From assembly GCF_001039355.2 (NCBI RefSeq), contig NW_019775412.1:186001-250000 (forward strand): 64,000 nucleotides of DNA. The letters are read 5' to 3'. The stretch comes from Lingula anatina (taxonomy: Eukaryota; Brachiopoda; Lingulata; Lingulida; Lingulidae). Within the stretch, counting starts at the first letter, position 1. Each line of letters starts with the position of its first letter. The position numbers and the translations under genes are program-made. This document shows positions 13,843 to 23,869 of this stretch, one piece after another. The notes beneath the pieces are model-generated. The model ran no database searches, was not told the DNA's origin, and saw only the letters and a list, made by a program, of their open reading frames with translations.

Positions 13843-16262
13843 TTTGCAAATATAGATTTACACAAATTTGGACATCCAGCAGAGCTTTTGTTTGATCAAT
13901 CAAAGTCACTAGAAGCTTTGATATTGTAACAGTTATTGATCATACATGGTATTATAAAGTAACCAGTTCAAAGCACACTTATCTCAATCAAACATTAAGT
14001 TCAAAGTGATAAGAAATATTGAATTTGGTTTGCTTATTTTGTCCCTTGAGATTCTTCTGTTGTTTATACAAATTGATAGCAGCAAGCTGAGAGAGAATGC
14101 TCTAGTTTGACTGCTTTTTGTAGCTGCCTTTTCAAGGAATTCATTGCTTTTGTCAGTTTTCCCAGCATTTCCCCCTAAATTATCACTGGTTGGATTAGAT
14201 AGGTCCTCCATTTTGTTTGCAGCCAGATCTGCATAGTGTTACCTAGCAACAGATGTCATTGCTTGGAGACCAACAGCTTTGTCACATTGTTTCTTTTTCA
14301 GCAAATGCAAGAGGCACATAGCTCACTTCTGTTATATATTATTTTGTTTTTAATGATAAACCCTTTTGGCATGTATTTTTAGATTTTTTAATGATATATA
14401 GGGAACAGTCCCTATCCCAACTGATTATCTCCCAGAGATTGCATATATTCACAGTTCTGCATTACATCTTAATTTATAAATTGAGATGCAGCCTGAGAAT
14501 GTTGGAAAACTGTGACTAATTCATTAAAAACCCCTGTGCAGATTATATTTATTGTGAATGAACCATAAATACTTTTCTTTGGACGATTTTCTGCCTTGGT
14601 AGTCGCTGGACTTCTGGTTTTGCTGCACCAGATATGTTTAGACAAAATGGCATTTTTTGTGTTTTCTTAATCAGCTTCATAGCAAAATTTAGGCACACTT
14701 TTGAAATAAGATGTAATTGGCAAATTTGGATAATTTCAGAACAATTGCGAAAATGTTAGAGTCTAAATAGTTTTTTAGAAAGTATTTGTTTTGTTCAGTT
14801 GAACTTTTGTACTGGTGTCTTGTCTGATATTGTACACTGACTGACAGTAATTCAGAAATGCATGGAAAAAAACTAACTTCACTCAGTCACATTTGAGCAT
14901 GCAAAATTTTACTTTATTTTGGATTCTTATACAAAATAACTTCCGAGCTGTGATTTAAGGGAAAATTGCCTTGAAAGAATTGTTTTATAAATCCTTCGAA
15001 GTAATTTGTGGAAGTTATTTGATTGTCTGGATCACTTCACAATTAATGTGAGGGTGGGTGAGAGCAGTATGATCCACTTTTCTTTTTAACTGGACTTTCA
15101 GTGAAACTCAGTCATTTTTAATTTGATAGAATCCCTGCAATTAAATACACACTAAGATTTGTATTTTTCTGTTTTGATGTTTTCAGATTGATGAAGATCT
15201 GACTGCCAGAATCAACATGGCAGACTACAAGTTTTCCTTCCATGAGCGTGGAAAGCTATATGCACCTGCTTGGCTGGCCCCGGAAGGTATCACTATAAAC
15301 TTTATCTTGTTAAAAACTCTTTAACGAGGAAAAAACATTCCTGTGGTATCATGGTTTCCCCCAGCTGTGTTTAAACTTCTTGTAACTCCATCCCTTTTTC
15401 AGTGTGTGGAAACAATTGTTTCAGATAGGTTCCTCTGTTTTTACTCCTGCGTGATCTATTTCCTTTAAGTTGGATAAACTTTAGAATTAACTTTGAAGTA
15501 AAGAAATAAGACATGCCCTTACATGGTATATCGCTGTAAGATAATATGTTGTTACAAAGGCAGTATTGGTTTCACGTTGGCTGGGGCCTTGATCAAGATC
15601 AGTACTCTCAGGCCTTAAGCCAGCAATTTAAGAGGGGTGGGTCTTCTGAAAAATGGACTTTTTTAGCCCCTGATTTGACCCAACTTGAGAAATGACATAG
15701 GTCAAATTTGTATATATAGCAGATCTTTTCCCTCAAAAGGGTGGTTATTCCGACCCCCCCACCACCACCACCATAGCCCCTGTGCCTACAGGCCCAACAC
15801 TGTAAAATTTATAAATATATACATACAGATTTTTTTTTCATTCTCCAGCATTGCAGAGAAAGCCCAGTGAGATCAATGTGAGGGCAGCAGACATGTGGAG
15901 CTTTGCCATACTATTGTGGGAACTAGCCACCAGAGAGGTACCATTTGCTGATATGTCCCCCATGGAGATAGGGATGAAGGTGGGTGATATTACTCTGGTT
16001 TATCTACCTTTTTACTGACAACCTTTTGTAAATATATAGGATGCCCTTAAGCATGTATAGTGCATAGTAAGTAGAACTGACTTTTGCCTAGAGAAAATGA
16101 CTCCTTGTCATCTTTTTGGTAAAATCTTATGTGTAATTCATATGTTTGCTTGCACATGTTTTATGTCAAAAATTCTTTCACTTCCACATTTTCCCCTGTG
16201 CAGTGCAGTGGTTTCTTTTTGGTATTCTTTGATTTAGAGACAAAAGTCTGCAGGGTATGTGG

Positions 16263-16293
<31 letters not shown>

Positions 16294-16636
16294 CATGTTC
16301 AGGGGCTGTATTCTCCAAAGTTTGAGACTTAAAAACCTTCAAGAATACCAACTTACATGAACAATTAGAGTTACGTGAAAAGTTGCTAGAATTTGTACGT
16401 TAGAACCTTTCGAGAATATGGCCCAAGATCTAATTTAATCTCTGTATATTTCATTAAACTCTGATCTGTATACAATCTTTCAGGTAGCCCTGGAGGGACT
16501 TCGCGTCCAGATTCCCCTGGGGACGTCCCAGCACACCACGCGCCTGGTGAAGATCTGTATGAATGAGGAACCGGGGAAAAGACCACGCTTTGACATGGTG
16601 ATCCCCATTCTAGAGAAAATGAAGTTATCCAGCTGA
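5342..16636 (+). CDS. ILK: ILK (integrin-linked kinase, pseudokinase scaffold), 12 coding exons
   Basis: ILK couples beta-integrin tails to actin at focal adhesions as part of the ILK-PINCH-parvin complex. Exons: 5342-5430, 9619-9784, 9971-10066, 10278-10374, 10766-10846, 11179-11264, 11569-11678, 12025-12146, 12555-12676, 15187-15286, 15849-15979, 16484-16636; total 1353 nt, 450 aa (human 452). The start [20 protein letters not shown] is near-identical to the vertebrate start. Ankyrin repeats span roughly residues 1-170 ([36 protein letters not shown]). The kinase-like domain keeps the VAIK-type lysine (IVAKILK) and the MADYKFSF segment replacing DFG, but has no HRD: the equivalent loop reads [13 protein letters not shown], as expected for the pseudokinase. 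APAWLAPE replaces the usual APE region. All junctions are GT-AG with matching phases. An extra 69-nt ILK-like exon lies in intron 9 (separate entry). A poly(A) signal lies at 17466. Confidence 0.97.
5431..9618 (+). other. ILK intron 1 (4.2 kb), no gene seen
   Basis: Noncoding intronic DNA between ILK exons 1 and 2. It contains a TG tract followed by a G run (about 5579-5610) and a (CT)n(CA)n tract (about 8904-8972). No conserved coding stretch or RNA gene was recognised on either strand. Confidence 0.7.
8904..8972 (+). repeat. (CT)n(CA)n compound microsatellite
   Basis: A perfect CT tract passes directly into a CA tract in ILK intron 1. Confidence 0.95.
13534..13602 (+). CDS. ILK: Candidate ILK cassette exon (partial duplicate of exon 10)
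   Basis: A 69-nt open segment bounded by a good acceptor (tttctgtgcacag) and donor (GGG|GTAAAG) sits in ILK intron 9. It encodes [19 protein letters not shown] and four more residues, resembling the start of exon 10 ([18 protein letters not shown]); the first 14 nt are identical to exon 10. Its phase is 0/0, so it could be included without a frameshift, adding 23 residues before the regular IDED. It cannot replace exon 10 because exon 11 needs phase 1. Either a functional cassette exon or a decaying duplicate; expression evidence is needed to decide. Confidence 0.5.
13795..13844 (+). repeat. (TTTA)n microsatellite
   Basis: About 12 units in ILK intron 9, some 200 bp after the candidate duplicate exon. 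Confidence 0.95.
15590..15690 (+). repeat. Dispersed repeat fragment (copy in ILK intron 10)
   Basis: The stretch GGCCTTAAGCCAGCAATTTA...CCCCTGATTTGACCCAACTTGAGAAATG aligns with 56177-56272 (GGCCTATAGCAAGCAAATTC...CCCCTTTGAGATGACCCAATTTGAAAAATG). No ends or coding capacity defined. Confidence 0.5.
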
Positions 16637-17465
16637 TTCTCTTTTCTATCTTTTTATTTTTAATAACTTTTGAGTCATGTCTGCCTTTTGCTATGAAAAT
16701 AGAGATAGAGATATGATTTTGGCACCAAAAAGAAGCATAGCAGAAAGGCAGTTCCTTTTCTTTTTACTTAGGTCTGTATTAAATTGTAAAATTCAACTAG
16801 ATTTGGTATCCATGAATAGGTTTTTAAAATATATTCAGAGATGCCATCCTTAACAAAGGATTCAGTTTGATATATAGAATATTAACCTTCAAATTACTTT
16901 ATGGACTTATATTTAGTCAACAATAATACAGTTTCTGTTGTTCGGTTGGTTCTGAAGAAAACCAGTTGAAGTTTTTCTCCCAACAAAAAAGTGCTACCTC
17001 ATTATTTTCCATTTATACTTTGAATTATCCTAAGGAAAAGGTATTTATTTCAATACATGACTATATGGGGTAGAATTATTGAACAAATCACAACTTAAAA
17101 GAGACTGTGCTAAAACTTTTGACTGTTAATTAAGCCATTGACTGTGTTTATATTATTGAATAGAATCACAACCTAAGATTTATACATATATTTATATACG
17201 TACAACATTTAGTACAAGTTACCCCAGTGTTTAAGGTCTTTGCTGCTGTGTATAGTTTTATCAAAAGTTGACCAGCATAGGGAACAAAGGGTAATTGTTA
17301 CTCTTCAATTAGACAGTATTGGATTTCATTATCAATATATTAAACATAGAAATCAGTTTGGAGGTGCTCACCACATCAATTGTATATGCCTTGTCACATT
17401 TTAAAATAAAAAAAATGCAAAAAGAAGAATTGTTTCATATGGTGCTATTCCTCCCCCAGTTTTCA

Positions 17466-17471
17466 AATAAA
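17466..17471 (+). terminator. ILK poly(A) signal AATAAA
   Basis: A canonical AATAAA lies 830 nt after the ILK stop, followed within about 30 nt by TG-rich sequence, so this is a likely 3' end. Another AATAAA lies about 60 nt upstream. The 3' UTR would be about 16637-17495. Confidence 0.55.
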
Positions 17472-17499
17472 AGCATGCTTTGTGGCAATACGATATTTG

Positions 17500-20150
17500 G
17501 AGTGGACTGATTGTGAGCTTTGTCACAACTAACACAATACACACAACATGCAACCTGTGAGTGTAGCAATGCTGAACACAGATGAAACGTTGGATAGAGA
17601 TAATCTTGGGAAATGTAGTAGTGATTTCAACATGTTGAAAGATTTAACTGACTAGTCCCTCATCAAGATTTGTTAACATACAAATCCCAACCATTCTTTT
17701 TGTAACAATGTAGATTTTAGTCACTTTTAATGTTAGTTGGTATATTTAAAGTAATTAGAACCATAACATTAATAAGGGGAGGGGTGTTAACAAAACACCG
17801 ATTCTACTTCATAGGAAGTAGATTGTCCACAGCTGAGTGAAAGTTGTGAAAGTGTATCGCTTAAAGTGACTTTTTCTTTTACTTTGCAAATGAATCTATA
17901 AGCTTTACCTATAGCATATGTAATGTTTAGGGGTTAAATACATGTTTATAGAGATACCTTTTGTATTTTGATATTTTGCTTTCAAAATTTTCACAGTTCA
18001 TATGTGTGCACAGAATCGTTAAAGAAATATCTTTGAATATCTTCGAAATTTTCATGACCCTGGTAGAGGGAATATGCCCAACAATTGCTGTCCTTGTTTA
18101 CACCTCCGCCCATATTATATTTAGTCAGTATTATTGCAGGTTTGCCCGACAAATTTATTTTAAGACGTCATTTTGTTACAAACTCAAATAGAAATCCTGT
18201 CGTAGCGCATAGTATTCTGAAAATTACTAGGTGATAATTATCGTGTATGCAACTTTCTGTATTGACATCATGGATATCAGAGAAGAACTTAGAAGGGTCC
18301 TCCCGATCCGGATGTGTAAACATATTGCCATTGAGGCACAATGAGCAGATACAGTAGTGTACAGTGACTCCGTACTTATAGCGTACAATTTTATACAGTA
18401 GAAAACCAGCTGCATGCAGAGCTATCGCTTAATATGAATTTAATCCTTTTTACCTGAAGTTTGACAAAAAATAAATAAATAAATAGCTTGTTACGACGTC
18501 TTTTCATTTGATATACGTTATGATGCAGGTATAACAGGCCAAGACAAATGTAACTTTCTTTATTAAATGTCAACCGTGCAATGTTACGAGAACACAAACT
18601 TTGGCATGCGAGACAATCTTGATAATAGGGCACTCGGTCTACATGAAACAGACATCTGACATCTTTGATGGAGAACGTATTTAATACGTATACGCACACG
18701 ATAGGTAAAGTAACTGATATTTAAAAAAATTCCTTACGTTTTTTAAATCATTTTTATAAATATTTTCAGTTTCATTTTCGATAATTTTGGCACTGTTTGT
18801 GTTAAATCAATTTCATCTAAACTTGAATACGGATACTTTCCTTCGAACATCCGTTCACGTGCACGTGTTCAGCGTTCCTTGTTGGGCTGTTTCCAACGTC
18901 CTGCCGGTAAACATGAGTTTATCACTTCCTTGATTTTCATTTTCTTATTAGAAATTTTCTAAAAAAAAGGGGTGCGCTTTAAAAACTTCCTTGTTGGTCA
19001 AGCAGAGAAGTATAACTCTACGTCAAGTTCTTGATTTAATGCAACTCGAACACAATACCAGCGAGCCTCAGGAATTCAAGACCCGTTAGACGGTTTCATT
19101 ATTGTCGCATTTCTGATTAGCTTATCACAAAAATGCCAATTTCCGTGACTGAAAGTAAATTCCCATCGCAATATAGCTAAAGACAAGTATCCTACATTAC
19201 AATTATACAGTTTTGAGAGCTCATTTAAGGGCAACAGACAATATTGCCTTTTAAGTTCCTTAATGAACAAACATCAAAATCTCAGCTAGCTTCCAAAATG
19301 ATACAATTAAATATACTAGCACTTGGTTTCTATGAGTCCGTTGGCTTACCACCCGAAAATCTGTCTCACGCTATCGACATCTACCTGTCTAAATGACACA
19401 ATATGTCTTTGACAATCGCGATCTTGCTCTACCTGGGAAAGTTAACGCCATTCGAACACAGTTGGCCCTGTGAAGGGATTGCGCTAAGCCGACTGTCCTT
19501 CGATCTCGCTCCGCAACACCAGTCGGTGTGTATTTTGTGTCTGAAGCAAAATTACGATTGACAAAATTATTTTTCGCAATCTGAGTTTTATATCTGTTCA
19601 TCCTGACCAATAATATCGTATTTTTTATTAAAACCCGTGTTACGCAAAGATGTTAAAAATGGGTTATGCTTTTAAAACCACCGTCACTTTAAATAAAAAA
19701 TCTGTATTTTGTCAGATATGTTGAATTAATCACATCTTAATGAATCTCATAACTACCCCCTTCTTCTTTATCCCCAATTTCATGGACATTTTGTGAAATT
19801 ATAAATTTTACATTTCTTTTCATTTGATAATGGGTTTGGTGTGTTGCAATCCACCAGCAGATATGTGGGGTGTTGTTCATTTCATAACAGTTAGACATAT
19901 CAATACCCACAATATATTACAAAACACAGGTGAGTTGGTCAGTTCATACAAAGGGTCATCTTGTCTTACTACAGCAGTGACAGTCACTCCCGGCCATTCA
20001 ATCTCAGTGATCGCGCCATTAAGCACTCCATCAAAAGACGCGACGGACCTCAGGTCGGAAATGATGAGTAAAGCCCTCATAACGCAGGGAAGTAGCCGCG
20101 GCCACTCCTGTCTCGCAGAAATGATGAATGAACAAAACTTTTGTGAAAAA
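17500..20150. other. Intergenic, ILK to peptide gene A
   Basis: About 2.6 kb with only short, unsupported ORFs on both strands and no recognisable domain. A CACGTGCACGTG double E-box lies near 18856-18868, but no adjacent gene was found to go with it. Confidence 0.6.
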
Positions 20151-20181
20151 TTACCGGGTCACATCTGTCATTAATATGAAT

Positions 20182-20389
20182 CAGCTGCTGACCGGCCTTA
20201 AACTATTGTGGAGCTATATTTAACTGCGGCCCACTGTACCGGCGCGATCAGCTGTTGCGGAGTATAAAACCGGAGCACGTTTAACTTCGCCGTGCATTAC
20301 CGCGGCTTCTACGACAGGTTTTACACTGCATGATTCTGGTCGATTTAACTCCTCTAGCTGTTACAGGAGAAACAAAAACTAAAACTGAG
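20182..20389 (+). promoter_or_regulatory. Promoter and 5' UTR exon of peptide gene A
   Basis: TATAAAA at 20263-20269 is preceded by two CAGCTG E-boxes (20182-20187 and 20249-20254). About 120 nt downstream is a strong donor (CTGAG|GTAAGT, exon end 20389), which would pair with the acceptor at 21150 just before the gene A ATG. The inferred transcription start is near 20295. CAGCTG is the type of E-box bound by proneural or myogenic bHLH factors, so tissue-restricted expression is an inference only. Confidence 0.6.
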
Positions 20390-21154
20390 GTAAGTCTGTT
20401 TGTAAAGAAGGTTTTATCCAAAATGTATAAATCTAATGAAAATTTCTAGAGCTTGTGAAAAAAAAAAAAAAAAAAAAGACTTTCGATTCGAAAAATCTGC
20501 CAGAAATGGAAAGCCATTGCCAGCTGCAATTCGATTTGAATTGAATATTAAGAGAGACATTTCTGAACACTGACATTCTAAGCTAAAAGACTGCCTTAAG
20601 AAGAAAATAAAAAAGGAGAGAGCGCATCAATAATCTGTGCTGTCAAGGGTATTTGTAGAGTGTGCTAAAATCTCTATGAAAACCAACACCGACAAGAAAC
20701 AGCTAATGTGTAGACGTCGTCCTGATTAACATTATGTGTTTTGTCCTATTTGACTGAGTGCGTGGGGAAATTACAAGCCTTATTATTATAATTGTTACCG
20801 GATTATTAATTGTCGTAATTAACTGCGAGTTACCAATGCATTATTAAACGGAAATATCGAACGTGCTTGGGTATATTACAACTATTGGTAATGATATACC
20901 CTCGTTCAAACTTAAGCAAGTGCCCATTCTAGTATTTTTAATTCTGTATATTTCAAAAAATTGGATATTATATGAAAAAATATATCGGTATTGCTACACC
21001 GGTGAATAGGACCTAATCTATCCTCATACAAACTTGAAGAAACTTTCATTTTAAATTTCTAAGTCTGACGAATCGGGTGTGATATTGATGACTTGTAAAT
21101 AGGCATTTCTCACAGATTTTGTAAATCTGCTTCTTTTCTTTTTCTTGCAGAAAG

Positions 21155-21711
21155 ATGAACAAGCAAACAAGTGCATTTATCGTCCTCGCCATTGTTTTCT
21201 GCCTACTGGTCTTCTCTTCCGCTGGCCCGGTGAGAAGAAACGTGGAGAGCAACCTGGAGAATGTTGTCGTACGTGCAGTCGAAAAAGGTGTGATAAAAAT
21301 AAAAGTTCAAAATGAAAACAAACAAACATGAACCTATGTTCTCAAGCTGACTGCTAAACCGCTCACGGTGTCAAACTCGTTCCATGAAACAATCTCAACC
21401 TGCGGCGTACTCAAACATTATACAGAAATTGATCGTGGACTGAATGACGTTTCTGTTTTTTCCTGTAGTATTTTTTATATTTTAAAGCTATTATCTCATC
21501 GTGCTCTTTATTATCGTTTTTCTTACTTAAAATAAATTCTGTTGTTTCTTTTGCAGCCAACGAGTCCGCCTTGGGTTCGCACTCCAACAAGGTGAAAAGA
21601 TTTAGTCCAGCGCACGCTTTTCTTACCAGAGTTATCATCAGCCGACCCTGTCGCCGAAAACCCTGTCCTACGAAGGAAAGAAGCAAACCTTCTTACTCTT
21701 CAGATATGTAA
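21155..21711 (+). CDS. Unrecognised secreted basic propeptide, gene A (95 aa)
   Basis: Not recognised as a known family. Exons 21155-21287 and 21557-21711 joined by a phase-1 intron; a noncoding exon ends at 20389 and its intron's acceptor is 4 nt before the ATG. Residues 1-23 form a clear signal peptide (MNKQTSAFIVLAIVFCLLVF, then SSA) with likely cleavage near 23. RR at 27-28 and KVKR at 56-59 look like proprotein-convertase sites. The latter would release a 36-residue C-terminal peptide rich in Arg/Lys with a CRRKPC pair (Cys76, Cys81) that could close a small disulfide loop. It ends in Asp-Met. Gene B, 13.5 kb downstream, shares the signal peptide pattern, both intron positions and the acid-Met ending, so the two are probably tandem paralogues. 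Plausible roles are a neuropeptide, cytokine-like or antimicrobial peptide, with no evidence to choose between them. Confidence 0.75.
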
Positions 21712-21825
21712 AGATATTTTGATGTCGAAGGTGTGATTGTGTGCAATGTCATTCTCTTCGATAATAGCAGAGATTGCCAATGATGGCATCCACGTCAAAT
21801 AAGGTTTTTGCCCGGTTTGTGTTCT

Positions 21826-21860
<35 letters not shown>

Positions 21861-22134
21861 ACAAGCCGCACAAATCTTAAATCTACTTGCACAGATCTCA
21901 TTTAAGGAATTTCCTGGACACGTTATGACAGGAAGGATAAAGCATTTTTAGATATGGTGTGGAGAAATCCAGAATACTGACGGTTAAATGTCTCTCATAT
22001 TTTTATGAATCTATTTTGGAATATATCTAAGAAGCGCAGAGGTTGTATAAAAACTTCATAGTCATTATTTATGCTGACTGTACATTCCATTTTACTGAAG
22101 TTTTTGACGTATGATCTTTTAAATTAATTTAAAT

Positions 22135-22252
22135 AATAAATATAATATAATTATTTATGTGTCTGTTTTAACAGACTTATTGTAAATTATGTGATATGGT
22201 CATGGCTGTTCAAATAACGTGACTGAATTATTTTCGTATCTTGCAAAATAAA
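22135..22252 (+). terminator. Poly(A) signals of peptide gene A
   Basis: AATAAA occurs at 22135-22140 and 22247-22252, 0.4-0.5 kb after the gene A stop. The intervening 3' UTR holds an A29 run (21828-21856). Which signal is used is unknown. Confidence 0.45.
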
Positions 22253-22259
22253 ATTTTCC

Positions 22260-23766
22260 CCATGATAATGTAAGGGTTATTTGTTATCGATATTCACAAT
22301 ATACTGTACATTTGATAATACCAAACGTAATTTCACTTCGCTGAATACATTTCCACGATGAGTTGTACGTAATTTGTCGTATTTAACAGTCAATTATAAA
22401 GTCGGCAATTCCGGAAATTACTTTAAGGACACACGTCCTCATGGCTGGCGGAACTCTACGGTATCAAGGCCTCTTTCCGCAGAGCTCTTCTGGTGCAACT
22501 CAATATCCTATTTTTCTGAAATTTGAGCCAAATCTAATTTTTCTGGATGAAGAGCAATTTACTCCTACTATTAGGGAATCTTTATTAGGCCCATCCCTGC
22601 ACTGGGATATCATTTCTAATGACATGTAAGTGGTTTAGCTCTAGGTGTCTGATCGCCAAAGTCTTCCTGAAGGAAATATCGACATTTTTTACCCTATCTG
22701 GTGTTTTTTCTGCTTAGACAAACGAGAAATGTATACTTTTAAAACGAACTTGAAACGTCATCGGCGAACACCTGGCGTTTTAATTATCGGGGCTTAATGG
22801 CATACCTGGTGCACTGTTATAATACACTTATGTTCTGCTCAGGCAGCGGATGCACACGAAGGGGGAGGTGTGGTAAGGCTTGGCTGTCACCTCGATCGGT
22901 TGATAAATCAAAGGACACATTCAGAACCCGTTGACCCGCGAAATAACTAGTCTCGGTGCGCATGCTTCTTTGTGCGTTGAAATGGCTTTCTCGGACGCAT
23001 TTTAAAATGCGACTGCTGAGACACTCGAGGAAACATTCCGTCGCATTATAATGTGGAGAGCTGGCACAGCAGAGGAAGTGCAAACAAATGTGCGTGCAAA
23101 GGATCATCTCTGTAGCAATCTTGTGCAACAGGGGCCTTAATCATATGGTATAGCCTCAAGTGGACCATCATTTAGAATATGAGACTGCACCAAGTGACAC
23201 GTACAAGGATGTCTTCACTTGTTTTATATTTTATTATTCCGTTTTGGTGTCTGCCCTCTTTACTTTACCATGCAAATGCCTTTCGTGAAAGTTATTTTTC
23301 TGGAGAACGTTTTCGGATATTTTTCATACATATTCTGTGTGTTAAACAGTATCACATGGTCATATGCAGCGCACAGCTTTAATACTTTACAATATAAAAA
23401 TGCATCTTGTACCTACCAAACACGACAAAACACCAAACAGTAAAGAAAAAATAGAAAGAAGGAGAGAAAGAAAGACAAAACGCTGCCATAGGCCTATTGC
23501 ATAATTTTAGAGCCGTTCTTTCTTTCTTTTTTATGTCTTTTGAAGCGGATTGTTTAGACTTTTTGTACTAAATCTGCCAAAATGTGAAGTTCGTGCTTTA
23601 TAGTAATGGACTGTTAATGTATAGTTATCATGATATCGTTACTGAGGAAAAGGGCAGGGTCGTGTTATCAAAGTGCCCTCATAACTTTTTACATGCAAAC
23701 TTCACATCTTTTTTCTTATTAACTTGCATTCCAGCGATGGACTTGTCCGAACGCACCAGCAGCGTC
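22260..23766. other. Intergenic, gene A to tRNA
   Basis: No gene recognised. Short open frames here (for example 22441-22629 plus and 22817-23128 minus) have no recognisable domain, signal peptide or splice context. Confidence 0.55.
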
Positions 23767-23858
23767 GGCTCCGTGGCGCAATTGGATAGCGCGTCGGACT
23801 TCTAGATGGATAGATGCAAGTTATTCGGAGGCTGTGGGTTCGAGTCCCACCGGAGTCG
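23767..23858 (+). tRNA. tRNA-Arg(UCU) with 18-nt intron
   Basis: A complete cloverleaf: acceptor stem GGCTCCG pairs with CGGAGTC (23851-23857), discriminator G at 23858. The D-arm carries the A-box-like TGGCGCAATTGGATAGCGC, the anticodon TCT is at 23801-23803, and the T-arm carries the B-box GGTTCGAGTCC. An intron of about 18 nt (23805-23822) sits one base 3' of the anticodon, the canonical position. Animal tRNA-Arg(UCU) genes commonly carry introns. It reads AGA codons; transcription would be by RNA polymerase III from internal A and B boxes. Confidence 0.95.
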
Positions 23859-23869
23859 AATGTTTTTGA

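Larger units (their letters stand above)
12677..15186 (+). other. ILK intron 9 (2.5 kb)
   Basis: Intron between ILK exons 9 and 10. It holds the candidate duplicate exon (13534-13602) and a (TTTA)n microsatellite (about 13795-13844). The rest is AT-rich with nothing recognised. Confidence 0.7.

Noticed and set aside
22441-22629. 62-aa frame beginning MAGGTLRYQG as a gene
   Set aside because: Single short frame with no signal peptide, domain or transcript context.
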